This document shows positions 16,705 through 23,820 of a DNA stretch of 33,680 nucleotides, piece by piece. Source of the stretch: a virus. The first letter of the stretch is position 1, and the number at the start of each line of letters is the position of its first letter. The notes beneath the pieces are model-generated. The model did not search any database, had not been told where the DNA came from, and saw only the letters and a program-made list of their open reading frames with translations. Where the stretch lies: the IMG/VR virus record IMGVR_UViG_3300035070_001969, positions 1 to 33,680 of that record. One strand, written 5' to 3'. Both the position numbers and the translations under genes were made by a program.

Positions 16705-17453
16705 ACTAATTGTTTTAATATTTCTTCAAATTTATCTAACTTAATCATATTAGACCCGTCACTCCATGCAGCGCTAGGATTTTCGTGTACTTCAAAAAAG
16801 TAACCATCAACGCCAACTGCTTTCGCAGCTTTTGCAATGTGTATAGCATAGCGTGGTTGACCAGCCGTTGTGCTACCTGAATTAGGTCTTTGTGTTGAGT
16901 GGGTGCAGTCCATTATAACTGGTACACCTAACTCTTTCATATCTACGATCTGTCTAAAATCTACAACAAGATCACCCATACCAAACATACTACCTCTTTC
17001 AGTTAGCATAATATTATTATTACCTGTACTTTTAACTTTATTAACAGCATGCACCATATTACTACCATTTATAAACTGTCCTTTTTTAATATTAATATTT
17101 CTAAACGTATTACCTGCAGCAACTAATAAATCAGTTTGTCTACATAAATAAGCTGGTATTTGTATAATGTCTACAACGTCAGCTAACCTATCTGCTTGCC
17201 AAGGCTCATGTATATCTGTTGTAATCTTACAACTATCTAAATCTTTCAACTCAGCAAATATATCTATAGCTTTGTCTATACCAATACCTCGTTTAGAGTT
17301 TACAGACGTTCTATTAGCCTTGTCAAATGAAGCTTTGAAATAATAGTCAAAGCCATATTTGTCCGCTAGCTCTTGACATTTGTTAGATATTTCATGAGCT
17401 TGTATTCTACCTTCTAGACTACACGGACCAGCTATTAATATCGGTTTTTTCAT
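16701..17453 (-). CDS. kdsA: 3-deoxy-8-phosphooctulonate synthase (Kdo-8-P synthase), metal-dependent class
   Basis: KdsA condenses phosphoenolpyruvate with arabinose-5-phosphate to make Kdo-8-phosphate. The 250 residues show the family signatures in order: IAGPCSLEG, FKASFDKANRTS, TTDIHEPWQ, IIQIPAYLCRQTDLL, LTERGSMFGMGDLVVDFR, CTHSTQ and FFEVHENPSAAWSDGSN. Cys11, His185, Glu221 and Asp232 occupy the metal-ligand positions of the Aquifex-type metal-dependent class. E. coli KdsA has Asn at the Cys position and needs no metal. It has four-base ATGA overlaps with the methyltransferase gene upstream and the glycosyltransferase gene downstream. The Kdo-8-P phosphatase and arabinose-5-P isomerase are not in the window and would come from the host. 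Confidence 0.95.
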   Translation of the reverse strand: MKKPILIAGPCSLEGRIQAHEISNKCQELADKYGFDYYFKASFDKANRTSVNSKRGIGIDKAIDIFAELKDLDSCKITTDIHEPWQADRLADVVDIIQIPAYLCRQTDLLVAAGNTFRNINIKKGQFINGSNMVHAVNKVKSTGNNNIMLTERGSMFGMGDLVVDFRQIVDMKELGVPVIMDCTHSTQRPNSGSTTAGQPRYAIHIAKAAKAVGVDGYFFEVHENPSAAWSDGSNMIKLDKFEEILKQLV

Positions 17454-18076
17454 GGAGTAAAATTTATTATTATTTTATGTTTTGGTATATATTTTCTTAA
17501 TAATTTTTTCCACTCACCTCTTGGCATTAACGTGCAGTGCATATTTTCACCGTCCATAAAATGCGCGTGTGAAGGGCTTTGTGGTATTGACATTACTATT
17601 GCGCCACAAGTACACGTTAAATCAGCTATATCTCTTAACAATGCAGGCAGCTCTTCTAATGGCACGTGCTCTATAACATCATTAACAACTGTTAAATCAA
17701 ATTTAATATCTGGTGGTCTCATATAATACTTAGGGTGAAAAGGATCGTACCTGTAAAAACCCTGTAAGTTTTCACCAAGAAACTGTGTAAGTGTCATGGC
17801 ATCATATTTTTCAGGAACACGTTTACCTGGTTTAGTATATTTTTCACCGTTGTAAATAGCCATTTTATTATCCCAAACCATACCAGATCCACAACCATAA
17901 TCTAATAACATTGTGCCAGGGTTTTCATCAACCCACTTTTTAACAGGTTTTAGTACAGTTTTAAAACCTGCACCATTACCATAGTTACCTTTTTTTACTC
18001 TCCATTCGCCGTCTGGATATTTTATTTTATATTCAGCACCTTCGTGTAGTGCTTTGTATTTTTCTGCATATTTCAT
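17450..18076 (-). CDS. SAM-dependent class I methyltransferase
   Basis: In 208 residues, motif I is MLLDYGCGSGMVW (56-68) and the acidic motif around VNDVIEHVP (131-139) is typical of Methyltransf_11/23-type small-molecule methylases. A Cys-rich strand, CTCGAIVMSIPQ, follows. There is no DNA-methylase DPPY or PC motif, so a sugar, lipid or small-molecule substrate is more likely than DNA. It sits between kdsA and kdsB with ATGA overlaps on both sides, so methylation of a Kdo-containing glycan or of a precursor is plausible. Confidence 0.85.
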   Translation of the reverse strand: MKYAEKYKALHEGAEYKIKYPDGEWRVKKGNYGNGAGFKTVLKPVKKWVDENPGTMLLDYGCGSGMVWDNKMAIYNGEKYTKPGKRVPEKYDAMTLTQFLGENLQGFYRYDPFHPKYYMRPPDIKFDLTVVNDVIEHVPLEELPALLRDIADLTCTCGAIVMSIPQSPSHAHFMDGENMHCTLMPRGEWKKLLRKYIPKHKIIINFTP

Positions 18077-18711
18077 TTTATATCATTATAAGTGTTAATT
18101 TCTACGCCATTATATGTAGTTTCAACTACATCAATATCGTATAAACCTAATATTTTGTTTTGTTCTAAGTTTTCTGATTTATATTTATCTTTCATAGCTC
18201 TATATGCTTTTAACAAATAAGGTTTATAAGCATATATACCTAAGTGTCTATCACCATAACCTATGTCAGATCTTGTAAACCACATTGCTTTACCATTTTG
18301 ATGTATAACTTTAACATCATCTGATTTAGCGCCTTTAGTATATGCAGTTAAACATACTACATCTTTTTTGTTTAATGCTTTTATTATAGGTTTAATTGTA
18401 TCTAGATTTATATCAAGCATATCACCTTGTATGTTTAATACATAATCATATCCATTTACTAAATCTAATACAACTCGTTTAGATAATCTATGTGTACCGT
18501 TATCGGCTTTACCTGTTTGTATACACCATTTCATAGGAAACAGTTTAGCAATACGCTTGCTGTCTGTTGCTACAAATGTATCATATCCCATCATACGTAC
18601 TTTATCAAACACAAGACGTATTAGAGGTTCATCATCGAACTTCATTAACATTTTGTGTTTGAGTCTAGTACTATTAAGTCTTGCTGGTATAACTACCGCT
18701 ATGTTTTTCAT
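18073..18711 (-). CDS. kdsB: CMP-Kdo synthetase (3-deoxy-manno-octulosonate cytidylyltransferase)
   Basis: KdsB activates Kdo with CTP to CMP-Kdo, the donor for Kdo transferases. The 212-residue protein has IPARLNSTRLKHKML (8-22) as the CTP loop, FVATDSKRIA (46-55), then GKADNGTHRLSKRV (67-80), and VLNIQGDML (91-99). Family members have about 250 residues and read SGT(E/D)R and NVQGDEP at the last two sites. Here the Asp/Glu of SGT(E/D)R is His, and EP after GD is ML. The fold assignment is clear; the sugar specificity could be shifted. Adjacent to kdsA in the same operon, which supports Kdo or a close 3-deoxy-ulosonic acid. Confidence 0.88.
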   Translation of the reverse strand: MKNIAVVIPARLNSTRLKHKMLMKFDDEPLIRLVFDKVRMMGYDTFVATDSKRIAKLFPMKWCIQTGKADNGTHRLSKRVVLDLVNGYDYVLNIQGDMLDINLDTIKPIIKALNKKDVVCLTAYTKGAKSDDVKVIHQNGKAMWFTRSDIGYGDRHLGIYAYKPYLLKAYRAMKDKYKSENLEQNKILGLYDIDVVETTYNGVEINTYNDIK

Positions 18712-19052
18712 GTCTTAGTACCAGCTGTTCTTCTGATTATATCATCGTGATTAAACTCAGCCCAATATAATTCAAAAGCAACACCATCTTCAACACCTTC
18801 AAACTGATGTATCTTACCAGGTTTTACCATAGTAAAATCACCTGCTTCAAGTATTGTTTCATCAACAAGACCTTGATCTTCTTGCCATACCCTGACAAGC
18901 ATTTTACCGGATTCTACAAAAAATCCGTTCCATTTAAATCTATGCTCATGTTCAGAGCATTTAAATCCTTTATTAAATTCTATTCGGTGAAACTCCATGA
19001 CACCATTTTTATGTATCATTTCTGTTTTACCCCATATTTTACCTGCTTTCAT
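18708..19052 (-). CDS. Single-domain cupin protein
   Basis: The 114 residues form a compact cupin: SEHEHRFKWNGFFVESGKM carries His35 and His37 with an acidic residue further on, and EAGDFTMVKPGKIHQFEG carries the second-motif His82. That gives a full metal site. Sugar isomerase/epimerase-like or oxygenase-like roles are possible. No substrate can be named. It overlaps kdsB by four bases and so is probably co-translated with the sugar genes. Confidence 0.8.
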   Translation of the reverse strand: MKAGKIWGKTEMIHKNGVMEFHRIEFNKGFKCSEHEHRFKWNGFFVESGKMLVRVWQEDQGLVDETILEAGDFTMVKPGKIHQFEGVEDGVAFELYWAEFNHDDIIRRTAGTKT

Positions 19053-19239
19053 TTACTATTTTTTGTAATTTTTCTTTATCACCAAACAATATTAAACAAT
19101 CATAATCCTTTGTTTCAATATCCTCTATCTTTTCTACATTGTCAATAACCCATTTAGCGCAAAACGCCTTATTCAAATTAGGCATTAACGTTGCGTTTCT
19201 AATATTGTGAGGAGCTTCTACTATTGCTACTCTATTCAT
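19039..19239 (-). CDS. Small hypothetical protein in the sugar operon
   Basis: This 66-residue protein starts MNRVAIVEAPHN and contains a hydrophobic strand, DYDCLILFGDKEKL. It looks like a small alpha/beta domain, but I do not recognise it. It starts four bases inside the end of the oxygenase gene (ATGA) and its end overlaps the cupin start by 14 bases, so it is embedded in the operon and very likely translated. Confidence 0.7.
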   Translation of the reverse strand: MNRVAIVEAPHNIRNATLMPNLNKAFCAKWVIDNVEKIEDIETKDYDCLILFGDKEKLQKIVNESR

Positions 19240-20063
19240 TTTTTTAAATTATTAAAATATGTTTCTTTCCATCGTGTTCCGCCCATCCTAAATTTTCTAG
19301 GTACATCTCTTGTGCTATTACCTTTAGCATCATAATATAAATCTTCGGGCATCCAGTTATACCAACCATCTCTTTTCACACCTTTTTTAGTTATCTGAAA
19401 CTTTTTTAATGATTGATTTTGTTTGTTTGGAAAATGAATACTTATAGATATTCTAGGCGTAAGTGATTCGGCTTTATGGTATCTGTACTGTGGTATGTAC
19501 AATAAATCTCCAGCTTCTAAAACAAACTCATCAATAACCTTTCCAGGTTTTCTTTCAGGTGCAGAGTTATCATATATAGTCCATTTAACTTTACCCTCTG
19601 TATGAAACAAAAAGTTTTCTGTACTATCGCAATGCGCTGGAAAACCAACAGCATCTTTTTTACTTGAGCAATATATATTAACTTGACCTCTTTCAAAATA
19701 TCTTTCAAGCTCATCGCATATTTCAACAAAGTCTTGTTTAGTATATTCTGCCATTGAAAGAACAAATGTTTTACCAGACCTCCACAGGTCTAATACTTCT
19801 TTTTTCTTTAACATAGGTAATTTTAATTTACCTTTATTTACTTTATCTAAACACCACTTATTACCTTTACCATCATAATCTAGTATCTGTAAGTGGTTTA
19901 AATTTCTAGGGTAACCATTTAATAAATTAGTAAAATCATGCCATTTAAATAAATTTTTAAATGTATTTCTTCTAATAACTAAATGTTTTTTACCCCAATA
20001 GTTCAGCCAGAACCTCTTAGGATCGACTGGATCTAGTATTTGTTTTATTGTTATATTATCCAT
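19236..20063 (-). CDS. JmjC/cupin-fold 2-oxoglutarate Fe(II) oxygenase-like protein
   Basis: The 275-residue protein resembles the bacterial ribosomal-oxygenase (RoxA/YcfD) and cupin-4/8 group. FWLNYWGKKHLVIRR at 18-32 is the typical N-terminal W/G-K-P-like entry. The iron facial triad is visible as His144-x-Asp146 (PAHCDSTENF) and His196 (PQYRYHKAES), and EAGDLLYIP precedes the last His. RoxA enzymes hydroxylate His or Arg on ribosomal proteins; other members act on small molecules. In a phage it could modify a protein or the sugar made next door. Its start overlaps the nrdA stop by eight bases. Confidence 0.85.
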   Translation of the reverse strand: MDNITIKQILDPVDPKRFWLNYWGKKHLVIRRNTFKNLFKWHDFTNLLNGYPRNLNHLQILDYDGKGNKWCLDKVNKGKLKLPMLKKKEVLDLWRSGKTFVLSMAEYTKQDFVEICDELERYFERGQVNIYCSSKKDAVGFPAHCDSTENFLFHTEGKVKWTIYDNSAPERKPGKVIDEFVLEAGDLLYIPQYRYHKAESLTPRISISIHFPNKQNQSLKKFQITKKGVKRDGWYNWMPEDLYYDAKGNSTRDVPRKFRMGGTRWKETYFNNLKK

Positions 20064-21777
20064 CGCAACTTAAACAGTTAGGGTCCATAGCTTGAGATGC
20101 AATATCACCTCTTAATACAGACTCGGTTCTCATATAATATAGAGTTTTAATACCTTTTTTCCAAGCTTCTAAATGTACTTTATTAATCCATTTAGGATCT
20201 GCTTGTGAAGGGAAAGCTAAATTCAAACTTACAGACTGATCTATATATTGCTGTCTGATACCAGCTTGATTAACTAACTCTAATTGATTTATTTCTTTAA
20301 AAGTTTTGTAAACTTCTTTTATAGGTACGTTGTGTTCTCCTATAGTAACGTTCTCTAATTGTTTGATACCTTGTATTGAACCTCCGTCTCTCAGTATTTG
20401 GTCCCATGTTTTTTTATTGTTTAATTTATGTTTTTCTAATTCTTTTATTAAAGTTGGATTTTTTCGGATGAAAGTTCCTTTTGCGCTTTGGTCTGTAAAG
20501 ACGTTAGCAGCCCAAGGTTCAATACCCGGTGAAATATTACCAGCAAGCTTACTATTGCTAACAGTAGGAGCAATAGCACGTAAATGAGTATTACGAAAAC
20601 CAGTTCCAACACACCAAAGAGGTTCTCCATACTGCTCTGCCAAAGCCATACTAGCTCTTTCGCTTTCAATTTTAATTTGTGAAAATATTCTTCTTGTCTC
20701 ATATTGTGCTAATAATCCTTCAAAAGGAAATCCTTTTTGTTGTAGATATGTATGCCAACCTAAAACACCTAAACCTAGTGCTCTACCTTTTTCTGCAGAT
20801 CTTACAGCGTTTTCAAATCCTCTTCTATTTTTTGCTTTCTGTATAAACTCTTCTAATACACCGTCTAAAAACCATATGCTATCATATATTAAATTAGAGT
20901 CTTTCCATTCGTGGTATTTAGCTAAGTTTAAACTAGATAAACAGCAAACGAAGCTATGGTTTTCATCCGTGTGTAATACTATCTCTGAACAAATATTTGT
21001 CATAAATACTTTCAGAGCATTATCTTTGTATGCAGCTGGGTTATTTTTATTAATATTACCCTTGTACATTATATAAGGTTCACCTGTTGCTTTACGCTTT
21101 TGTAGCAATTTACCCCATTTACGTCTTGCAACTTTATCACCATCTCTAAGCTTACGCATAAACTTATCACCAATTATAGTACATTGATGTAGGTTTAATG
21201 ATTGTCTATTAACATCACCTTTAGGCTCTCTTATTTCTAACCAGTCTTCCCAGTCTTTATGATCTATATTTAAGTTAACTGATGCAGCACCTCTTCTTAC
21301 AGCTCCTTGGTTGGTAGCTAGTATTGTAGAGTCATATATTTTACAGAAAGGTACAACACCATCTGATGTACCATTCATTGTAATATTTGCACCAGAAGGT
21401 CTTATCATGTTTAGACCAATACCAACACCACCGCCATGCTTAGCTAGTAGCATCATTTCTAGGTTTTTAGTACCTATGTCGTAAATGCTATCAGCAACAT
21501 CGATACCAAAGCAACTAATAGGCAAGCCACGGTCAGTACCAGTATTGCTAAGTACAGGTGACGCAAGACATAACCAACCTTTCCATATGTACGTAAAAAA
21601 CGTCTCTTCCATTTCTGGTTTCTGTAGTCTTTGCGCAACCGTTCTAGCAACTCTTCTGTACGCTTCTCTTGGTGTTTCTCCATTATGTAAATATCCTCCT
21701 GTTATTGTTTTTTTATATACATCGGCGTCTGCCCACTCTGGGTAGTCTTCGCCTTTTTTCCATCTATTGCTCCACAT
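20056..21777 (-). CDS. nrdA: Ribonucleotide reductase class I, large (catalytic) subunit
   Basis: NrdA reduces NDPs to dNDPs. Key residues are visible: Cys89 in PISCFGID and Cys278/279 in FVCCLSSLN form the redox pair. N-I-C-S-E at 261-265 holds the thiyl Cys263 with Asn261 and Glu265. KTLYYMR has the radical-transfer Tyr547/Tyr548. PNCLSC at the end has Cys568 and Cys571 for re-reduction. At 573 residues it is shorter than E. coli NrdA (761) and lacks the N-terminal ATP-cone, so overall activity control by dATP is probably lost, useful for a phage. It lies five bases after nrdB in the same operon. Confidence 0.95.
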   Translation of the reverse strand: MWSNRWKKGEDYPEWADADVYKKTITGGYLHNGETPREAYRRVARTVAQRLQKPEMEETFFTYIWKGWLCLASPVLSNTGTDRGLPISCFGIDVADSIYDIGTKNLEMMLLAKHGGGVGIGLNMIRPSGANITMNGTSDGVVPFCKIYDSTILATNQGAVRRGAASVNLNIDHKDWEDWLEIREPKGDVNRQSLNLHQCTIIGDKFMRKLRDGDKVARRKWGKLLQKRKATGEPYIMYKGNINKNNPAAYKDNALKVFMTNICSEIVLHTDENHSFVCCLSSLNLAKYHEWKDSNLIYDSIWFLDGVLEEFIQKAKNRRGFENAVRSAEKGRALGLGVLGWHTYLQQKGFPFEGLLAQYETRRIFSQIKIESERASMALAEQYGEPLWCVGTGFRNTHLRAIAPTVSNSKLAGNISPGIEPWAANVFTDQSAKGTFIRKNPTLIKELEKHKLNNKKTWDQILRDGGSIQGIKQLENVTIGEHNVPIKEVYKTFKEINQLELVNQAGIRQQYIDQSVSLNLAFPSQADPKWINKVHLEAWKKGIKTLYYMRTESVLRGDIASQAMDPNCLSCDG

Positions 21778-21782
21778 ATTAT

Positions 21783-22751
21783 TTACCAGATATTTTCGAA
21801 ATCTTCTCCCTCATTTGCTTTACTGTAGTCTGTCGACCTAATAGCAAAAAAGTCAGTATGGGTATGACCACCAGTAAGATGATAAAACCAATCAAGCTCT
21901 TTTGCCGCTTCTTCGTCGTATTTAAATTCTTTTGAGAGCTCTTTGTATCCGAGCTCCACAAGTTTTTCATTTATTCTTTTCTTTATAAATTGTTTTAAAT
22001 CATAAGATTTCATTCCTTCAATATCTCCTGCTTCAAACATCTTATCTATATATTTCATTTCAGCATCGTGCATAACTTGCGCGGCTTCTATTATATGTGG
22101 TTTACAAGACTCTTTTAAAAAGTCTTTTTCTTCACACATATGTCTGAATAATCTACAGCCCATGCGGCTATGTAATGATTCATCTCTTACACTCCATTTC
22201 ATTTGTTGACCTACACCTTTTAACAAGTTTCTCATTTGAAAGCTATATAAAACTGCAAACGCAGAATATAAACTAACGCCTTCAGCAAATGCACTAAACA
22301 CAGCTAAAGACTTACCGATCTCTACAGGATCATTACCATCATAAGCCACTAGATTATCAAACCTCTCTGCTGTTGCTGGCTCATGTAAGAAAGCTTCAAA
22401 GTCCTCAAGACCTAAAGTTTCATTTAAGTAACTATATGCTACTGCGTGTATAGTTTCTTGTGAACCAAACATCATTGCCATTTGTTGTATCTCGTGTTTA
22501 GGAAACCATCCTACAACTTTTTGTGTCCAATAATCAGACACTGCACATTCTGTTTGAGCAAAGCCTAGTAGTATATTTCCTACTAGGTTTTTTTCTTCTT
22601 TTGTTAAATGTTCATTCCAGTCTTTTACATCACCTGACATAGGTATTTCTGTGTGTAACCAAAACGCTTGAGCTTGTTTCAACCAACCCTCAGTATAATA
22701 CTCTGGGTACTCAAAAGGTTTATACGCTATTCTGTTATCAAATAATCCCAT
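21783..22751 (-). CDS. nrdB: Ribonucleotide reductase class I, small (radical) subunit
   Basis: The 322-residue ferritin-like protein supplies the radical to NrdA. Metal ligands can be read as Glu68 (FAQTECAVSD), Glu99 and His102 (SQETIHAVAY), Glu157 (SAFAEGVSLY), and Glu191 and His194 (VRDESLHS). Tyr106, four residues after His102, fits the radical Tyr. The first ligand is Glu where the E. coli protein has Asp, a variation known from some subclasses. The C-terminus is acidic and ends FENIW, as expected for the tail that docks on NrdA. It is upstream of nrdA, an order common in marine phages. Confidence 0.95.
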   Translation of the reverse strand: MGLFDNRIAYKPFEYPEYYTEGWLKQAQAFWLHTEIPMSGDVKDWNEHLTKEEKNLVGNILLGFAQTECAVSDYWTQKVVGWFPKHEIQQMAMMFGSQETIHAVAYSYLNETLGLEDFEAFLHEPATAERFDNLVAYDGNDPVEIGKSLAVFSAFAEGVSLYSAFAVLYSFQMRNLLKGVGQQMKWSVRDESLHSRMGCRLFRHMCEEKDFLKESCKPHIIEAAQVMHDAEMKYIDKMFEAGDIEGMKSYDLKQFIKKRINEKLVELGYKELSKEFKYDEEAAKELDWFYHLTGGHTHTDFFAIRSTDYSKANEGEDFENIW

Positions 22752-22752
22752 A

Positions 22753-22893
22753 TTAATATTGTAGTGTTAAACAAATGTCAAATATAAATACATAAAATAC
22801 ATGATCTATCTTATTGTTTTCTGCATCTGGATACGATCTATATCCAAATAAAAATCCTGTAAACAGGCCAAAACTTAATTCCCAACTTTTCAT
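22753..22893 (-). CDS. Small conserved-looking hydrophobic protein (46 aa)
   Basis: ATG at 22893 opens a 46-codon frame: MKSWELSFGLFTGFLFGYRS, then an acidic stretch, then an aromatic and hydrophobic end, HVFYVFIFDICLTLQY. The stop is one base before the nrdB start. I recall similar 45-residue proteins (W-E-x-S-x-G-F...FGxRS...DICLT) next to phage metabolism genes; that is memory only. It may sit at a membrane surface. Function unknown. Confidence 0.7.
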   Translation of the reverse strand: MKSWELSFGLFTGFLFGYRSYPDAENNKIDHVFYVFIFDICLTLQY

Positions 22894-22894
22894 A

Positions 22895-23032
22895 TTATCT
22901 TCCTTGTCCTCTATAAGCAGTACCATTATAGTACTTACCGTTTTTATTGTTAGTGTTTCTCTTTTTACCGTGAATGCCTGGTCTTTTCTTTTTAGGCTTC
23001 CAAGTGTACGAGCTTAATATTAATCGTCCCAT
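22895..23032 (-). CDS. Small basic protein (45 aa, KKKRPGIHGKK...YRGQGR)
   Basis: The frame from ATG 23032 to TAA at 22895 encodes a Lys/Arg/Asn-rich peptide: WKPKKKRPGIHGKKRN, an Asn/Gly-rich linker and a YRGQGR end. The stop is one base before the next small gene. The K-x-RPG-(I/V)-H and YRGQGR elements recur in phage small proteins as I remember, and the whole resembles the extended tails of ribosomal proteins. Nucleic-acid binding is inferred. Confidence 0.72.
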   Translation of the reverse strand: MGRLILSSYTWKPKKKRPGIHGKKRNTNNKNGKYYNGTAYRGQGR

Positions 23033-23139
23033 GGTAAGTTATACTTTAAATATTGTTCTTTTAAGTGCTTCCATTTTAAATAACCTCTTTGTGTTACTGT
23101 CCATTTTATAAATGTATCAATTTTTCTCAAGCCATACAT
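23020..23139 (-). CDS. Small hypothetical protein (39 aa)
   Basis: ATG at 23139 gives 39 residues starting MYGLRKIDTFIKWTVTQRGY and ending NLPWDD. The frame is basic and aromatic, with an acidic end. It lies eight bases after the endonuclease stop and overlaps the next gene by 13 bases, matching the tiling elsewhere. The same frame continues upstream without a stop into the endonuclease 3' end, so a non-ATG start is possible. Function unknown. Confidence 0.55.
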   Translation of the reverse strand: MYGLRKIDTFIKWTVTQRGYLKWKHLKEQYLKYNLPWDD

Positions 23140-23147
23140 ACGTCTTG

Positions 23148-23603
23148 CTATCTCCTTGCTCCTTTGTTTTTCAAAATTAGCCTTACTGTTTCCTCGCATT
23201 CTTTTTGATTTTGTGGTTTATACAATATAACATTAGGTAAATGTTCTTTAACATATTTTTTAAACATCTTCCAACGTAAAGGAAAACTTTCGTTTGCTCT
23301 ACCTTTACATTCAATAATAAATCCTTGACCCATAAAGTCTGGTGTATAAGATATGTTTAATATCTTTTTATGTCCACGATCTTTATAGTCACCTTTACCG
23401 TTAGCGCATCTTTCATAAGCCGATGTATCAAACTGGTACGCTGGAAATATTTCATAAGTATGTCCTTCATAAACAGCTTGTATTTTTGCTTTTTTAAGAG
23501 CTAAATGCATGTGTTTTTCTAGTCCTGATGCGAAAGTTATCCCGTCACAAGTAACTTTTCTACTTGTAACAGGTCCTTTCTTTCTTCTAATCTTTCTTCT
23601 CAT
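23148..23603 (-). CDS. T7 endonuclease I-like Holliday junction resolvase
   Basis: With the start at 23603 (MRRKIRRKKG) the protein has 151 residues, very near T7 gp3 (149). An in-frame ATG at 23645 would add 14 residues but overlap the upstream gene by 59 bases. The PD-(D/E)XK site is clear: Glu29 in SGLEKHMH, Asp89 in SYTPDF, and Glu98-x-Lys100 in IIECKGR, followed by a basic helix (RWKMFKKYVKE). T7 endonuclease I resolves branched DNA and degrades host DNA. Its basic N-terminus and genome-replication neighbours support that role here. Confidence 0.88.
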   Translation of the reverse strand: MRRKIRRKKGPVTSRKVTCDGITFASGLEKHMHLALKKAKIQAVYEGHTYEIFPAYQFDTSAYERCANGKGDYKDRGHKKILNISYTPDFMGQGFIIECKGRANESFPLRWKMFKKYVKEHLPNVILYKPQNQKECEETVRLILKNKGARR

Positions 23604-23820
23604 CTTCAATACATTTTTTAGCAGCTTCAATATACAATAAAGCATCCATTATCTCTTCTTGTACATCTGTTAAAAACATACACAAGCCTTTCTTGCCTGT
23701 TTCTATTTCGTTACACATTGTTTGGCCATATTTCTTTTGGCCAGTAATGCTACGATTATCCATCTTCCTTAGTACAGCCTGTACTATCTTATCTTTAGTT
23801 TTAATCTGCATCTTTGACAA
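23587..23820 (-). CDS. Small helical protein, MazG-like/phage conserved
   Basis: This 77-residue protein has QKKYGQTMCNEIETG, then a helix, VQEEIMDALLYIEAAKKC, in which E-E-x-x-D-A is spaced as in one half of all-alpha NTP pyrophosphatases. It lacks the second acidic helix needed for a full MazG site. It may be a partner or a relic of such an enzyme. It overlaps the MazG fusion gene start region by 20 bases and the endonuclease by 17 bases. Confidence 0.72.
   Translation of the reverse strand: MSKMQIKTKDKIVQAVLRKMDNRSITGQKKYGQTMCNEIETGKKGLCMFLTDVQEEIMDALLYIEAAKKCIEDEKKD

Noticed and set aside
22814-23017. Plus-strand open frame of 67 codons after nrdB
   Set aside because: It is covered on the minus strand by two tightly tiled small genes with phage-like motifs.
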